Assembly: GCA_965206025.1 (NCBI GenBank)
Contig: CBDBIU010000005.1
Location: forward strand, 1,674,001-1,738,000
DNA length: 64,000 nucleotides
Source of the DNA: G963668345 sp965206025
GTDB lineage: Bacteria > Acidobacteriota > Terriglobia > Bryobacterales > UBA6623
Direction: 5' to 3'
Under the pieces are notes generated by a model that was not told the origin of the DNA, did no database searches, and was given only the letters and a program-made list of their open reading frames with translations. Both the position numbers and the translations under genes were made by a program. The first letter of the stretch is position 1, and each line of letters opens with the position of its first letter. Shown piece by piece: positions 26,524-36,786 of the stretch.

Positions 26524-28701
26524 TTACCTCTTTTCGGCCACTCGTTTCGGGGCCGGCTCGACGGTAAGTTTTATAGGTTGGGTTGGCGCCCAGCGGTCGC
26601 CCACTTGCGCCTCTACCGAAAACTCATAGGAACCCACCGCTGCGTCTTCGCCGGCGTCCAACTGTATTTCGCTCTCATCTCCCTCTCGGTAGGCGAGTTC
26701 GAAAGCGACTCCCGAGGGCAAGCCTTTCGCGACAATGTTTGCGCCCACAGGACAGTTTTCGACCGTGATCGCAAAGGTGGCCGAGCCGCCCCGCGACAAG
26801 CTCAAAGTCTTGGTTTCGGTCGAGAGACGCGCCTCAAACGGCTCAACCACCGTCATCGTGATCTGGGGCAGCGGACGGCGAACGAAGTTCCACAGGTCGA
26901 GCAGCGGTCCCATCGTGATGGTCGTGTGGGCTTCTACAAGTCGGCGGGTCGAGCTCGATAGCTCCGCGGTCGGCGTGCTCAGTACTCGGATCGGATAGGT
27001 CCCGGCTGGAAGCGAGGGGGGCGCTTGAATCCGAAAAGCGATCTCCGGAATTACCATGGCTACCCCATCGGCGCCCGGTTCGAAACGCTGGTCGGCCCTG
27101 AACGTACCGCGCAGCGGCTCGACGCCCGGAGGCAGGCCTTCAAACCACACTGACACCTCGCCGTCAAATCCCTCCTCGCGGGCCATATGGACTTTGATTT
27201 CAGCCCGGCCGCCGCAGGCGACGGTAAAATTCTGCGGCGTGGTGAAGGTTTGAAATCCGGGCCGTTCGCCGCGCACCTTGAGCCGATAGGGGTAGCTCGG
27301 TCCGCCGCGTACGAGGCGGTCCTTGACCTCCAGCCACAGCGGTCCATCCTCGGCCGGCGTATAAAACAAGCTGCTGTCGGGGTTGCCGGTCAGGGGACCA
27401 TGGCCGGCTACTACGTCATCGTTTTCCGCTAGCCGCTTACCGGCGGCGTCTCGCAGCGTGAGCACGGTATCGAGATAAGGAAGGCCGAGTTGCGCCGCCA
27501 GGGTCCAGAAATGAAGCGGCCGGCCCGCGACGCCCTCGATTCGGTATACGTCCTTCTCGCGCGGCTGTTCCAATTCTCCGTTGATCGCGTAGCCTGCCCG
27601 GCGCCAATCGGCTTGGCCGGCCTCGGCCTCTCCGTATTCTTCCCTCTGGCTCAGCTCGATCGCAGGCCCCTCGACCGTTCCCTGTGGGCCGCTCGCCCAT
27701 AGGCGCCACAATCCAGGCCGAGTCTGGGCCGGGATCGTAAAACGGGCTTGCACGAAACTCGGCGCCGCCCGCACGACTCTTCCCTCCAAACGACCCAGTT
27801 GCTCGGCGGTTGGGGGGTCGGGCCGGAAGTGGATGGGTTTCGTGTAGGGGTAGGTCATGCGAATCTGTTCCGCGGCCCGCATCTCCGTGAGATACACCTC
27901 TTCGACCGGACCGAGACCCGTGCCGACAAGCTTGATGGTGGTCGTGCCCCCGACGGCCGCGCCGAGGGGAGTCGCGGATTGAAGGTTCGGCAACCCGGAA
28001 ATGCGGAGAACGTAAGCGGAGTCCTTGCTAAAACGGAAACCACGGGGACCACGATACTGATCGAGCTTAATGTAATAAGTTCCGTCCTTTTCAAACGTAT
28101 GTTCAATGAAAGGACTCTCGTCAAAGTCGTCGCGGTCGTCATTGAAGACCAAGCGCTCGCCCTTGCCGTCGAGCAAGAGCATTTTGGCTTCCAGCGAAGA
28201 GCCGCGGTCGAGCGACCGCAGATCAATGGTCCAACGTTCGCCCGCGCGCGACTGGATGCGGAATACATCAATGTCGGGCGCACCGTCGAGGAAGCCTTGG
28301 ACTTCGACGGGAAACCGGGAGATCGGCTGGGCCTCGGCGATCCGGTCATTGGGTTCCTTTTCCAGAACGTCGGGAAACTGGCCCACGTTGAAGATCGCGG
28401 AAGTGGAATAGCCTTCCTCCGTCCACACCCGAAACCAATGGGGGCCCAGCGGGGCGTTGGGAGCAATGGAGAGCGTACCGCTCAGTTTTCCCGAGCGGGC
28501 GTGGGTCGTTTGCTCCCAAACCAGATCCCGGCAATCGAACTCCACGCGGCGGGCGTTTGAAAGATAACTGCCCAGAATCTCGGTCTGAACCGAAGCGCCC
28601 TGCCGGCCTCCCAAAGGATAGATACGTCTGATCTTCGGACGCGGCAGCTCGGCGGCCGCCAGTGGAACAACGAACGCGAGTAGTAGCAGCAGGCGCGGCA
28701 C
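26524..28701 (-). CDS. Exported PPC-domain/IPT-like protein of planctomycete-type trio
   Basis: 725 residues from GTG 28701, four bases after the stop of the upstream DUF1501 gene. Residues 1-17 form a signal peptide (PRLLLLLAFVVPLAAAE). The beta-rich domains that follow include two PPC-type blocks (EPNDRIAEAQPI, DVFRIQSRAGERWTIDLRSL, and later EKDVYRIEGVAGRPLHFWTL) and IPT-like strands. Proteins of this build sit next to DUF1549/DUF1553 cytochromes and DUF1501 proteins in Planctomycetota and Acidobacteriota; their role in extracellular polymer use is inferred. The gene looks intact, unlike its upstream partners. Confidence 0.75.
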   Translation of the reverse strand: MPRLLLLLAFVVPLAAAELPRPKIRRIYPLGGRQGASVQTEILGSYLSNARRVEFDCRDLVWEQTTHARSGKLSGTLSIAPNAPLGPHWFRVWTEEGYSTSAIFNVGQFPDVLEKEPNDRIAEAQPISRFPVEVQGFLDGAPDIDVFRIQSRAGERWTIDLRSLDRGSSLEAKMLLLDGKGERLVFNDDRDDFDESPFIEHTFEKDGTYYIKLDQYRGPRGFRFSKDSAYVLRISGLPNLQSATPLGAAVGGTTTIKLVGTGLGPVEEVYLTEMRAAEQIRMTYPYTKPIHFRPDPPTAEQLGRLEGRVVRAAPSFVQARFTIPAQTRPGLWRLWASGPQGTVEGPAIELSQREEYGEAEAGQADWRRAGYAINGELEQPREKDVYRIEGVAGRPLHFWTLAAQLGLPYLDTVLTLRDAAGKRLAENDDVVAGHGPLTGNPDSSLFYTPAEDGPLWLEVKDRLVRGGPSYPYRLKVRGERPGFQTFTTPQNFTVACGGRAEIKVHMAREEGFDGEVSVWFEGLPPGVEPLRGTFRADQRFEPGADGVAMVIPEIAFRIQAPPSLPAGTYPIRVLSTPTAELSSSTRRLVEAHTTITMGPLLDLWNFVRRPLPQITMTVVEPFEARLSTETKTLSLSRGGSATFAITVENCPVGANIVAKGLPSGVAFELAYREGDESEIQLDAGEDAAVGSYEFSVEAQVGDRWAPTQPIKLTVEPAPKRVAEKR

Positions 28702-28705
28702 GGGT

Positions 28706-29588
28706 TCAACCCCACAACTCGTCGACGGGATGGCCTTCTTTGTTGATGGCAATGGGCCGGCCGCCGAAGTGGTAGTTCTTGCGATATTCGATGCCCAGCG
28801 CCCGGTAGACCGTAGCGCCCAGGTCTTCGATTTTCACCGGGCGATCCTTCGGATCGGAAGCCTGATCGTCGGTGCTTCCCACTACAGCGCCGCCCTGAAT
28901 ACCGGCACCGGCCAGCGCCACCGATCAAGGGCGATTTCTCGACCTTGGCAAACTCTCGATCGAGCGCCGACAGCAATCGTGTGCGGGCCCCCGCCTCAGC
29001 CAAACTGATGCCCGTCGGCAGGGTCAAATCCTTGACCGAGAATTTCTCCGTGTTTGGGTCGCCCGCGACGAAGGGATCGTAAGTCGGCCCCAAAAAGCCC
29101 GCCTCGGCGGCGAGGTCCGTCGTGGGGATGGCCACGAACGGCGGCAGGCCGTTTTTCGGACTCCACTCTCGGGCCACCACGGCGCCATAGCTCGGATGCA
29201 AGGTCTCATTCCGCGGGCGCGTGCCGCTGAAGATGTACTGCCGGGCGCGCTCATGAATGGCCTCATCGGAATTCATCGAGCGGATGAGGGCGAACCTATT
29301 CATCCTCTTGGCCGTCCGCGGCAGCAACTCCGAAATATGGATGCCCGGTACGGCGGTGGGAATCGGGTTGAAGGGGCCCCGGATGCCGGACGGCGCGTCG
29401 GGCTTAGGATCGAATGTTTCAAACTGGCTAGCGCCGCCGTTTTGAAAGATCACGATGCAAGATCGCTCGTTCGCGCCCCCGGACGCGGCCAATAGCTTGG
29501 GTAGGTTCAGCCCGGCGAACGCCAAGCCGCCAATTTTCAAAAAGTCCCTACGGCTGCAGCCTGGTAGATCGCTTGTCCCAATCCTCAT
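28706..29588 (-). pseudogene. DUF1501 protein with internal deletion and frameshift
   Basis: The N-terminal part has a twin-arginine-type signal (CSRRDFLKIGGLAFAGL) and DUF1501 features (MNRFALIRSMNSDEAIHERA). After LDREFAKVEKSPLI the sequence jumps to the C-terminal GAGIQGGAVVGSTDDQASDP and KDRPVKIEDLGATVYRALGI in another frame, near 28922. About 150 residues of the middle, including most of the sulfatase-like fold, are missing. It lies upstream of the PPC gene and downstream of the DUF1553 fragment. Confidence 0.8.
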
Positions 29589-29619
29589 ACCTACCTCCTG
29601 CCGATCAAAAGATAAGCCC

Positions 29620-29965
29620 CTAATGATTCAACTGAAACTCCTTGGAGTTGAGAACCGCCCACAGAAAATTCTCCAGCCCTCGCCTGTGGTCGCGGCCGCC
29701 CGCTTGCTCGGCCGAAAGAAACTCGGTGATCGTCTCGAGTTCCGTCGGTTTCGGCCGGCGTGAATAAGCCCGCGAATAGATCTCGCCGACGATCTCGGAA
29801 TCGCTTGCGCCTTGCTCCAGCAGTTCGCCGAGAACGTTGTCGGAGGCTTCCACTTTTCCCCGCAGCGAGTCGCCGTTCATCAGGTGTAGCGACTGGCTCA
29901 GGGTGGGGGTTTCCGCGCGCCCCTTCAAGATGTCGCGGCGGGGCAGTCCGAACGTCACCAGGAAG
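29620..29965 (-). pseudogene. DUF1553 (cytochrome-partner) C-terminal fragment
   Basis: About 115 residues match the end of DUF1549/DUF1553 proteins: FLVTFGLPRRD, LSQSLHLMNGDSL, SDSEIVGEIYSRAYSRRPKP and LENFLWAVLNSKEFQLNH. The rest of the gene, including the DUF1549 part, is lost beyond about 29965. The sequence to 30195 shows no match and the IS1380 element follows. Only the tail of the first gene of the trio survives. Confidence 0.7.
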
Positions 29966-30195
29966 TAGTCCGGTATGTCGGGTATGTAGCCAGGATTTCC
30001 GTTTTGGCCTTGGCACGGCCACAGTATACATCCGCGCCGGCCCGAATGCCACGTCTTTTCGCGCTGAACCCTGCACATCCCCTCCGCCGGTAGGCGCCAG
30101 GGCTCGTCCGTCCGCTCACAGACGTTGATTGCGCGGCCTGAACGGCGCTGCGGCCGACACTGCTCCCTGCCAAACCTTTTTGGAGCCGAAAACTG

Positions 30196-31595
30196 TTGAT
30201 CCTAGCCCGGTCAACGCTACCCGCTCGGCAGCGGCAGCGCCCAGATCCTGTGCAGCATGTCACCGAACAGCCGCCGGTTCAGATGCCCCTCGGCCAGCAG
30301 CAACCAGTAGTAGCGGGCATGCTTGACCAGCCGCCCGCCGGTCTTCATCAGCCGCTGCTGCAAGCTCGTCAGCGACCAGCTCTTGATGCTTGGTGGCAGT
30401 CCCAGCCGCCGCCACAGGTTGCCGAGGTTGTAAGCCAGGACGCTGAGTTGCAAGCGAACTTCGTTCGCGCGAAAACGATGGCACGACAACCGTGTCCAAT
30501 TCGTGGCCTGCTTGCCTTCCTTGATCCACTGCTCGGCCGTGCCGCGCTTGTTGTAAAAGCGCACCACCGAGCGACTGGGCCGGGTCATGTTGGTGACGAT
30601 GAAGCCGGGTTGCGCGAACAGTTCGCCCGGGTGGTGCTCAACCTTCGCTACGATGCGCCGCGGTTTGCTCCAACTGGCGGCCTGATAGCGGAAGCTCTTG
30701 TAGCGCACCAGGGGCTTGGCGCTCGGCCTGCCCGGTGGCCGAAACAGGATGTCCTCGATCTCCAACTCCAGGCTCTTGTTGGCCGGAATGCGAATGGCGT
30801 ACTGTACTCCGCGTTCCTCCGAAGCCTCATAAACCTCCGGCTTGGCAAAGGCCGCATCGCCCCGGAAGGCGACCTGCTTGCCCGCAGCCTGTTGGCGCTC
30901 GATCTCCGGCAACAATAGCTCATCCCAGTCGTCGGCGCTGTGCACGTTGCCTGGACGCAGCTTTGCAGCGAGGCAATCACCATGACCGTTGAACAAAAGC
31001 AACGGATGGTAGCAGACCGACTCGAAGTGTCCGTTGTAGGCACTGCCTTCCTGTTGGCCATGGACCGGACTCTCGGTGGAGTCCATGTCCAGAACGACCC
31101 GCTCGGAGTCGTCGAACGCCTCCGCTTGCCCGACCAGCTCTCGGTTCAGCGCCATCAGCCCCAGTAGATTCTCTTCGCTCGCCAGCATCTCCGTCTCGAA
31201 GCCGTGCAGCGTCGAGGTCAAGGCCGCACCGCGATCCCAGATCTTCTGCGAACCGATCAGCCGAAACGTCGGATCGATCGAAACCCGCTCGGCGTCGTTG
31301 AGGTCCTCGTAGCCCGCCAAGCGGCTGTAGACCGACTGCCGCAACAGATCAGCGAGCGTGAACTGCTTGTTTGTGCCTTGCCGGGAGTCGCTGAGATGCT
31401 CGTCAATCAGTTCTCCGAGACCGAGCCGTTCGTCCAGTTCGCGAACCAAAATCAGGCCACCATCAGAAGTGACGTGCGATCCCTGGAAATCGACTTTCAA
31501 CAAGCCGTTGAAACTTAGCTGGAATGGCTTGGTTTGTTTTTCACCCATTGGGTGTTGGCCTCCATGGCGTCCTCATCGGGCTCTAGCCCCTATGA
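30196..31595 (-). mobile_element. IS1380-family insertion sequence
   Basis: One transposase frame bounded by weakly matching ends (CCTAGCCCGG near 30201 and the reverse of GCTAGAGCCCG near 31589). The ends and any target duplication could not be fixed exactly. It separates a DUF1553 fragment from a LamG-like fragment. Confidence 0.65.
30217..31548 (-). CDS. IS1380-family transposase
   Basis: 443 residues. It starts MGEKQTKPFQLSFNG and has the family motifs SDGGLILVRELDERLGL, VVLDMDSTESPVHGQQEGS, VAFRGDAAFA and FYNKRGTAEQWIKEGK. Intact. Confidence 0.9.
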   Translation of the reverse strand: MGEKQTKPFQLSFNGLLKVDFQGSHVTSDGGLILVRELDERLGLGELIDEHLSDSRQGTNKQFTLADLLRQSVYSRLAGYEDLNDAERVSIDPTFRLIGSQKIWDRGAALTSTLHGFETEMLASEENLLGLMALNRELVGQAEAFDDSERVVLDMDSTESPVHGQQEGSAYNGHFESVCYHPLLLFNGHGDCLAAKLRPGNVHSADDWDELLLPEIERQQAAGKQVAFRGDAAFAKPEVYEASEERGVQYAIRIPANKSLELEIEDILFRPPGRPSAKPLVRYKSFRYQAASWSKPRRIVAKVEHHPGELFAQPGFIVTNMTRPSRSVVRFYNKRGTAEQWIKEGKQATNWTRLSCHRFRANEVRLQLSVLAYNLGNLWRRLGLPPSIKSWSLTSLQQRLMKTGGRLVKHARYYWLLLAEGHLNRRLFGDMLHRIWALPLPSG

Positions 31596-31596
31596 A

Positions 31597-31962
31597 TAAA
31601 GACGCTCAAGGCCGCTGGAAGGTCGGGATGTCAAACATCAAATTGAAAATGCGGGCTACTATGTCGTCCGGAGCAACGCACTGGAAAACAACACTGTCCT
31701 TTACAAGGTCGAGAACGGTAAGCGTTCGTCGCTCGCCCCGAAGAGGATGCCGCCCGACACCTACGGAGTGAAACATACGGTGGCTTCTCAGCGCTGGGCC
31801 ACCCTGGTAGTGAAGTTTCAAGGCAACCTGTTCACAGTCTTCTTTGACGGCAAGCAGTTGTTTCAAGTAGAAGACTCGACCTTCTCTGAGGCCGGCAAGG
31901 TGGGACTCTGGACGAAGGCCGACGCCGTGACTCACTTCGACGATTTTCAACTCACAAGGTGA
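31597..31962 (+). pseudogene. LamG/3-keto-disaccharide hydrolase-like C-terminal fragment
   Basis: One frame without a start codon reads IENAGYYVVRSNALENNTVL, then HTVASQRWATLVVKFQGNLF and VFFDGKQLFQVEDSTFSEAG, resembling the C-terminal sandwich of DUF1080-type (3-keto-disaccharide hydrolase) or LamG domains. The 5' part was lost at the IS1380 junction. Confidence 0.55.
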
Positions 31963-32147
31963 CCCGAACGAACCCTTTGTTGGGCGTGTACCTCGATGGC
32001 GAAAATGCTGTCCGTCGAAGCCGAGCGGCGCCTGCGTGGCCGGCGCATCCGATTTGCAGGCCGATGGCCGCGGGCGCGCCGCTGCCTTGGGGGTCACGGG
32101 GTCAACACCGCCACGCTTTGGTCGCATAACAAGGAGGCTGTGGTTCG

Positions 32148-33179
32148 ATGAAAACTTCAACGCTTCGCAAGCACTGTTTACTGTCAATCGGTGTACTGCT
32201 GACCCTGGCCGCCTGCACGAACGGCCGCCACGACGCTGTTAACGTGGCCGTTGCCTACGTCAGCGAGGATCAGGTTTTCTCGGAACCAATCCTCAGAGAC
32301 TTCGAACGGGAAACGGGCATCCGAGTCCAAGCGGTCTTCGACACCGAGGAGACCAAGAGCACCGGCGTGATGAACCGGTTACTGGCCGAGAAAGACAATC
32401 CGCGGGCCGACGTGTTTTGGGCGAACGAGCCGATCCGCGCCGAGTATTTGAAACAGCAAGGAATCGCCGCCCCCTACGTATCTCCCAACGCGGCGGGCAT
32501 TCCCGATCACTTCAAGGACCCCCAAGGCTATTGGACGGGCTTCTCGGCCCGTTCAAGACCCTTTGTCACTAATAGCAAGCTCATGGGGGAAAAGCCTAAG
32601 TCCATCCGGGACTACACTGACCCGCGCTTCAGAGGAAAAGGCGTGATTGCGAACCCCTTGTTCGGGACTACCACCGTCTACGGCGCAGCGCTTTTCACTC
32701 TCTGGGGGGATGACAAAGCAAAACAGTTTTTCGAGGGTCTGAAAGCGAATGACGTAAAGATATCGACCAGCAACGGCGAAAGCGCCGATCTGGTCGGGTC
32801 CGGGGAGTTCGGATTTTCCCTGGTTGACAGCGACGATGCCTACAGCCGTATCAAGCAAGGCAAGCCGATTGAAATCATTTATCCCGACCAGGGACCTGAT
32901 GGAATCGGTTGTCTGATTCTGCCCAACGCTGTGGTTCTAGTCGCGGGAGGGCCGCATCCGGAAAACGGTAAGAAGTTGATTGACTATTTGCTATCCGCGG
33001 AAACTGAGCGCAAGCTGGCGTTTTCCGACGCCGCCCAGATTCCCTTACTCGCCGGAGTCGAAACCCCACCCGGTGTGAGACGGATCGAAGACCTGAAGGC
33101 AATGGAAGTCAGCTACGCGGAAGTCGCTCGAAAAATGGAGGAGATCCAACCCTTCTTGAAAAGCTGGGTGGGCTACTGA
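32148..33179 (+). CDS. Iron(III) ABC transporter substrate-binding lipoprotein
   Basis: 343 residues. Lipoprotein signal with LTLAAC (cysteine at residue 24). The fold matches FbpA/AfuA-type periplasmic iron-binding proteins: YVSEDQVFSEPILRDFERET, KDNPRADVFWANEP, DYTDPRFRGKGVIANPL and a C-terminal DAAQIPLLAGVETPP. It binds the substrate and delivers it to the permease encoded two bases downstream. Substrate assignment (Fe3+ versus a related ligand such as thiamine) is by family resemblance only. Confidence 0.85.
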   Translation: MKTSTLRKHCLLSIGVLLTLAACTNGRHDAVNVAVAYVSEDQVFSEPILRDFERETGIRVQAVFDTEETKSTGVMNRLLAEKDNPRADVFWANEPIRAEYLKQQGIAAPYVSPNAAGIPDHFKDPQGYWTGFSARSRPFVTNSKLMGEKPKSIRDYTDPRFRGKGVIANPLFGTTTVYGAALFTLWGDDKAKQFFEGLKANDVKISTSNGESADLVGSGEFGFSLVDSDDAYSRIKQGKPIEIIYPDQGPDGIGCLILPNAVVLVAGGPHPENGKKLIDYLLSAETERKLAFSDAAQIPLLAGVETPPGVRRIEDLKAMEVSYAEVARKMEEIQPFLKSWVGY

Positions 33180-33181
33180 AC

Positions 33182-34780
33182 TTGACCAAGCACATCGTCT
33201 TAACGGGGGCCGTGATGCTTCTGGTAGCGGCGGGACTCCTGCCTTTACTGGTGATGCTTCTCAAAAGTCTGACGGTCGATGGCGACTGGAGCTTTGTCTA
33301 CTACAAAGAACTTTTCAGCTCCATTCGACCCTTTGTGCTTTTGCAAAACAGCTTCCTGCTGGCCGCACTGACCACGCTGCTGGCGACCGTTGCCGGAGTT
33401 CCTCTCGCTTTGTTGCTCGCCCGGACCGACTTGCCCCTACGAGGGATGTTTACTGTCTTGTTCACGATTCCGCTGTTACTCCCACCCTACGTCACAGCCG
33501 TCTCTTGGTTTGATCTGCTCGGCCGACAGGGCTTGCTTTCGCGAGTGTGGGGGGAAGCGGTTGGGCAATGGACCTCTTCGCAATTGTTTGGGCTGCCGGG
33601 CTGTGTACTTGTGCTGGCGCCAACCTTTTTACCGATCCAGTTACTGCTGACGATGGTCTACCTTAACGGTGTTGACCGGCGCCTGGAAGAAGCTGGAATT
33701 GTTGTGGCGCGTTGGGGCGTGGTGCTGCGAAAAATCACCCTGCCGCTAATCCTGCCGGGGATCGCTCTCGGGGCGACACTCGTGTTCTTATTGACGTTGG
33801 GAGAATTGGGCGTGCCGAGCTTTCTCCGTTATGAGGTATTTGCCGTGGAGAGCTTTACGCAGTTCGCGGCATTCCATAACTTTGGCGCGGCGACGGCTGC
33901 GGCGGTTCCGCTCGCTTTGATCACACTATGGGTCTTGTTCGCCGAGTGGCGCTTCTTCGGCTCTAAGACTCTCCCTCTTCGGATGGTGACTCGTGTCGAT
34001 CCATCTGAGCCGCTTCGGCTGGGGAAGTTCCGTCCTTGGCTTCTTCTCGCTGTAAGCTTCGTTTGCCTTTTGTCGGTGTTCTTGCCGCTAGCGGGATTGG
34101 CGCTTCAGTCAGCGTCACACGGCGTTTACGTGGACGCCTTCACGCGAGCGGGAGACAGCGTGCTCCGCAGCATCGGCTATGCTGCTGCTGGCGCGTCATT
34201 TTTGACGGTTCTCGGTTTCCTTCTGGGCTATCTCGTTCACAGCAGATCTGTTGGCTTCGCTCATTTTACTGACGGGTTGACCCTTTTCTTGTTCGCGGTC
34301 CCGGGGAGTGTGACCGGCATCGGCCTGGTTAGTTTGTGGAACACACCCGCTACGGCTTTTATCTACGCAAGCCCGTGGATCGTGCTGTTTGGGTACGTGT
34401 CGCAGTATGCTGCATTGACCACTCGAACCACCGTAGCCACCTTGAACCAGATTCCTCGCTCCATGGAGGAGTCTGCTCAAGTTGCCGGGGCGTCCTGGGT
34501 CCGTAGGATTGTGCAGATCGTAGTTCCGCTCTCGGGTCGCGGCCTGCTGGCGGCTTGGCTGCTGGCCTACGTTTTCTGTTTGCGCGACTTGGGCATCACG
34601 ATGCTAGTGTATCCACCGGGCGGTGACACCTTGCCCGTGCGGACGTTCACGCTGATGGCCAACGGACCTCCCGAATTGGTTGCCGCCCTGTGCATGCTGA
34701 TGGTCGCAGCCACGCTGGTTCCTCTATTCGCTTTCGCCATTGTCGTTCGGCGCAGGAGATTGCCTGGTGTCGTTCATTGA
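33182..34780 (+). CDS. Iron ABC transporter permease, fused two-domain (FbpB type)
   Basis: 532 residues starting at TTG 33182, two bases after the binding-protein stop. It has about 12 hydrophobic segments and two copies of the EAA-type cytoplasmic loop (LEEAGIVVARWGVVLRKITL and MEESAQVAGASWVRRIVQIV), typical of fused FbpB/SfuB permeases. It forms the channel, with the ATPase encoded just downstream. Confidence 0.9.
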   Translation: MTKHIVLTGAVMLLVAAGLLPLLVMLLKSLTVDGDWSFVYYKELFSSIRPFVLLQNSFLLAALTTLLATVAGVPLALLLARTDLPLRGMFTVLFTIPLLLPPYVTAVSWFDLLGRQGLLSRVWGEAVGQWTSSQLFGLPGCVLVLAPTFLPIQLLLTMVYLNGVDRRLEEAGIVVARWGVVLRKITLPLILPGIALGATLVFLLTLGELGVPSFLRYEVFAVESFTQFAAFHNFGAATAAAVPLALITLWVLFAEWRFFGSKTLPLRMVTRVDPSEPLRLGKFRPWLLLAVSFVCLLSVFLPLAGLALQSASHGVYVDAFTRAGDSVLRSIGYAAAGASFLTVLGFLLGYLVHSRSVGFAHFTDGLTLFLFAVPGSVTGIGLVSLWNTPATAFIYASPWIVLFGYVSQYAALTTRTTVATLNQIPRSMEESAQVAGASWVRRIVQIVVPLSGRGLLAAWLLAYVFCLRDLGITMLVYPPGGDTLPVRTFTLMANGPPELVAALCMLMVAATLVPLFAFAIVVRRRRLPGVVH

Positions 34781-35507
34781 GTTTCGCGCGGTGACGAAAA
34801 CGTACGAACGGCGTCCCGCGCTGTCCAATTTCACACTTCACGTTGAACAGGGAGAGCGGCTCGTGATCCTCGGTCCCTCCGGGTGCGGCAAGACCACCGT
34901 GCTCCGCCTGCTTGCGGGCTTGGCGGTTCCAGACGAGGGAGCCATAACGGTGGCTGACACCGTCGTGGCGGCCAACGGACGGATCCTGCTGGAACCGGAA
35001 AAACGAAACATCGGTATGGTTTTCCAGGATCTTGCCCTGTGGCCGCATTTGACCGTGGAAGGCAACTTGCAATTCGGCTTGAATGCACGGAGCGTTCCCA
35101 AAGCCCTTGCCGAGGAACGAATCGACAGCCTGCTCCGACTCACCGACCTGGCTGATCGCCGCCAAGCACTCCCTGCTGAGCTTTCCGGTGGTGAGCAGCA
35201 GCGTGTGGCTCTCGCTCGGGCGTTGGTGCTGGAGCCGCTGATCCTTCTCATGGACGAACCGCTCTCCAGTCTCAATCTCGAACTCAGCGTGGGTCTACGC
35301 GCGGAAATCCGACGCCTTCACGAAAGGCTAGGCTTCACCTTGCTCTACGTCACGCACAGCCGCGAAGAGGCTTTCGAAATAGGACAACGAGTGGTGATGA
35401 TCGAGAACGGCCGAGTTGATCGAATCGGTTTGCCCGCCGAGATCCGCGAATATCTTGACGACCGACTGGAGTCGGCCGGCGGAGTACTGGGTGGGGACAA
35501 GCAGTGA
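34767..35507 (+). CDS. ABC transporter ATP-binding protein (FbpC type)
   Basis: 246 residues from GTG 34767, chosen because an AGGAG lies 8 bp upstream and it overlaps the permease stop by 14 bp, a coupled arrangement. Walker A GPSGCGKTT, Q-loop MVFQDLALWPHLT, signature LSGGEQQRVALARAL, Walker B LILLMDEPLSSLN and switch His in LLYVTHSREEAF. Shorter than many FbpC proteins, without the C-terminal regulatory domain. It drives iron uptake with the two genes upstream. Confidence 0.9.
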   Translation: MSFIEFRAVTKTYERRPALSNFTLHVEQGERLVILGPSGCGKTTVLRLLAGLAVPDEGAITVADTVVAANGRILLEPEKRNIGMVFQDLALWPHLTVEGNLQFGLNARSVPKALAEERIDSLLRLTDLADRRQALPAELSGGEQQRVALARALVLEPLILLMDEPLSSLNLELSVGLRAEIRRLHERLGFTLLYVTHSREEAFEIGQRVVMIENGRVDRIGLPAEIREYLDDRLESAGGVLGGDKQ

Positions 35508-35597
35508 ACAAAACACGTTGAGTGGCTGTAGCTGTCCACTTGCGGCGAGGCGCTCCACGACTAGCTGGAGACTCGGGTCCCCTCGGAGGAACGACCC

Positions 35598-36332
35598 TTG
35601 CGACCTTTTGTCTTGATCAGGACCGCTGTGGTTCTGGTGCTGGGCTGCTCGTTTCTCACGCCGCTCGAGGCGCAGAAAAAAGATCGTTGTTTGTTCCTTT
35701 GCCGCCCCGAGCTAAAAATAGAGCCGACGTTTACGGTCGAGAACGTATTCAGTCGACACCGAGTCGCCGAATTCGAGGGGGATCAACAAGTCGGGGTCAC
35801 GCGTGCCGAGCGCGAGGTTGTGTTTGAAACAATCTTGGCGCTGGATATCCCGACCGAGATTCCCCGCGTCGGTCTTACTTTCGAGACGATTTTCATCCCA
35901 TTCGCTTCAGGAGATGAGAATCCATGTACTGGAGCGACAGCGGAAGATCTCGGCAGGACATCGATCCGAGACAACTCTCCTGAGCTGGAGATCGAGCTAA
36001 ACCTGGAGTGGCTTCGCCCCGAAGACACCAACGGCTGGGTCGCGAGTCATTTCGACATCGTGGACAAAATCAGTCCCGCCGAACGGCCAGGGGACAGGAG
36101 TGCCTACACTCACAAGTTGAACTTTGAACTTGACACAGCCGTTCACATCTTCAACTGGCTGCCCGAGGGGAACTGGCTGCGCAACATCGAGGTGGAGGCA
36201 TCGCTCGATTACGTGGCCACGGGGCTCGCTCGGGCAGGGGATCGCATCGGCAAGGAACTGTTTCTCGACAATGCCGGCGGCTGGTCCTTTTCCCTGGTCT
36301 TCGTCATCCCTTTAGTCCCTCTGCGACCGTAA
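35598..36332 (+). CDS. Exported beta-rich hypothetical protein
   Basis: 244 residues from TTG 35598 with a signal peptide ending LEAQ. The rest has alternating beta strands (LKIEPTFTVENVFSRH, RAEREVVFETILALDI, PELEIELNLEWLRP) and ends in an aromatic-poor hydrophobic strand (SFSLVFVIPLVPLRP), which suggests an outer-membrane barrel or an outer-membrane-associated protein. No family recognised. It lies 90 bp after the ABC operon and may be cotranscribed. Confidence 0.6.
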   Translation: MRPFVLIRTAVVLVLGCSFLTPLEAQKKDRCLFLCRPELKIEPTFTVENVFSRHRVAEFEGDQQVGVTRAEREVVFETILALDIPTEIPRVGLTFETIFIPFASGDENPCTGATAEDLGRTSIRDNSPELEIELNLEWLRPEDTNGWVASHFDIVDKISPAERPGDRSAYTHKLNFELDTAVHIFNWLPEGNWLRNIEVEASLDYVATGLARAGDRIGKELFLDNAGGWSFSLVFVIPLVPLRP

Positions 36333-36786
36333 CCCGCCGTAGAAAGCGCATAGCAGTCAGTAGTCCTTTTATGCTGCTCCCGGGAGTGGAACTACTTCCA
36401 GGATCTGATCCTGATCCCGATCGCGTGGCGCCTGTCGGGGGGGGCGGCACGGCTCTCGCGGTGCGAGAAATTCCCCTGATGGTCGTGGGCGGAGGCAAGT
36501 GATGAAGTGTCGGCTGCGATGTCGGCGCCGAGGGCCTCGGCATGGCGTTCGACCCCTTGGTGGCGACGTCGAGACCGGCCAAGACTTCGAGTTCTTCGCG
36601 ACCTTGATGGAAGGAGGTTTCGCAAGGAAAACCGCCACAAAAAGAATCAGCCGCAAGCTCCCATATTTATGTCGTACACCCGGGTGGCATCCTCGAACGC
36701 GGCATGCTGGACAAACAGCGCGAGAACGTGCAAAAATGTTGGCATTGGAATGTCGGCTTCCTGCACTTACGCCTTCTGGTTCTGAT
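36333..36786. other. Intergenic, no recognisable gene
   Basis: About 450 bp before the aro leader. Open frames on both strands overlap, none with a motif or ribosome site. It could hold a decayed gene. Confidence 0.25.
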
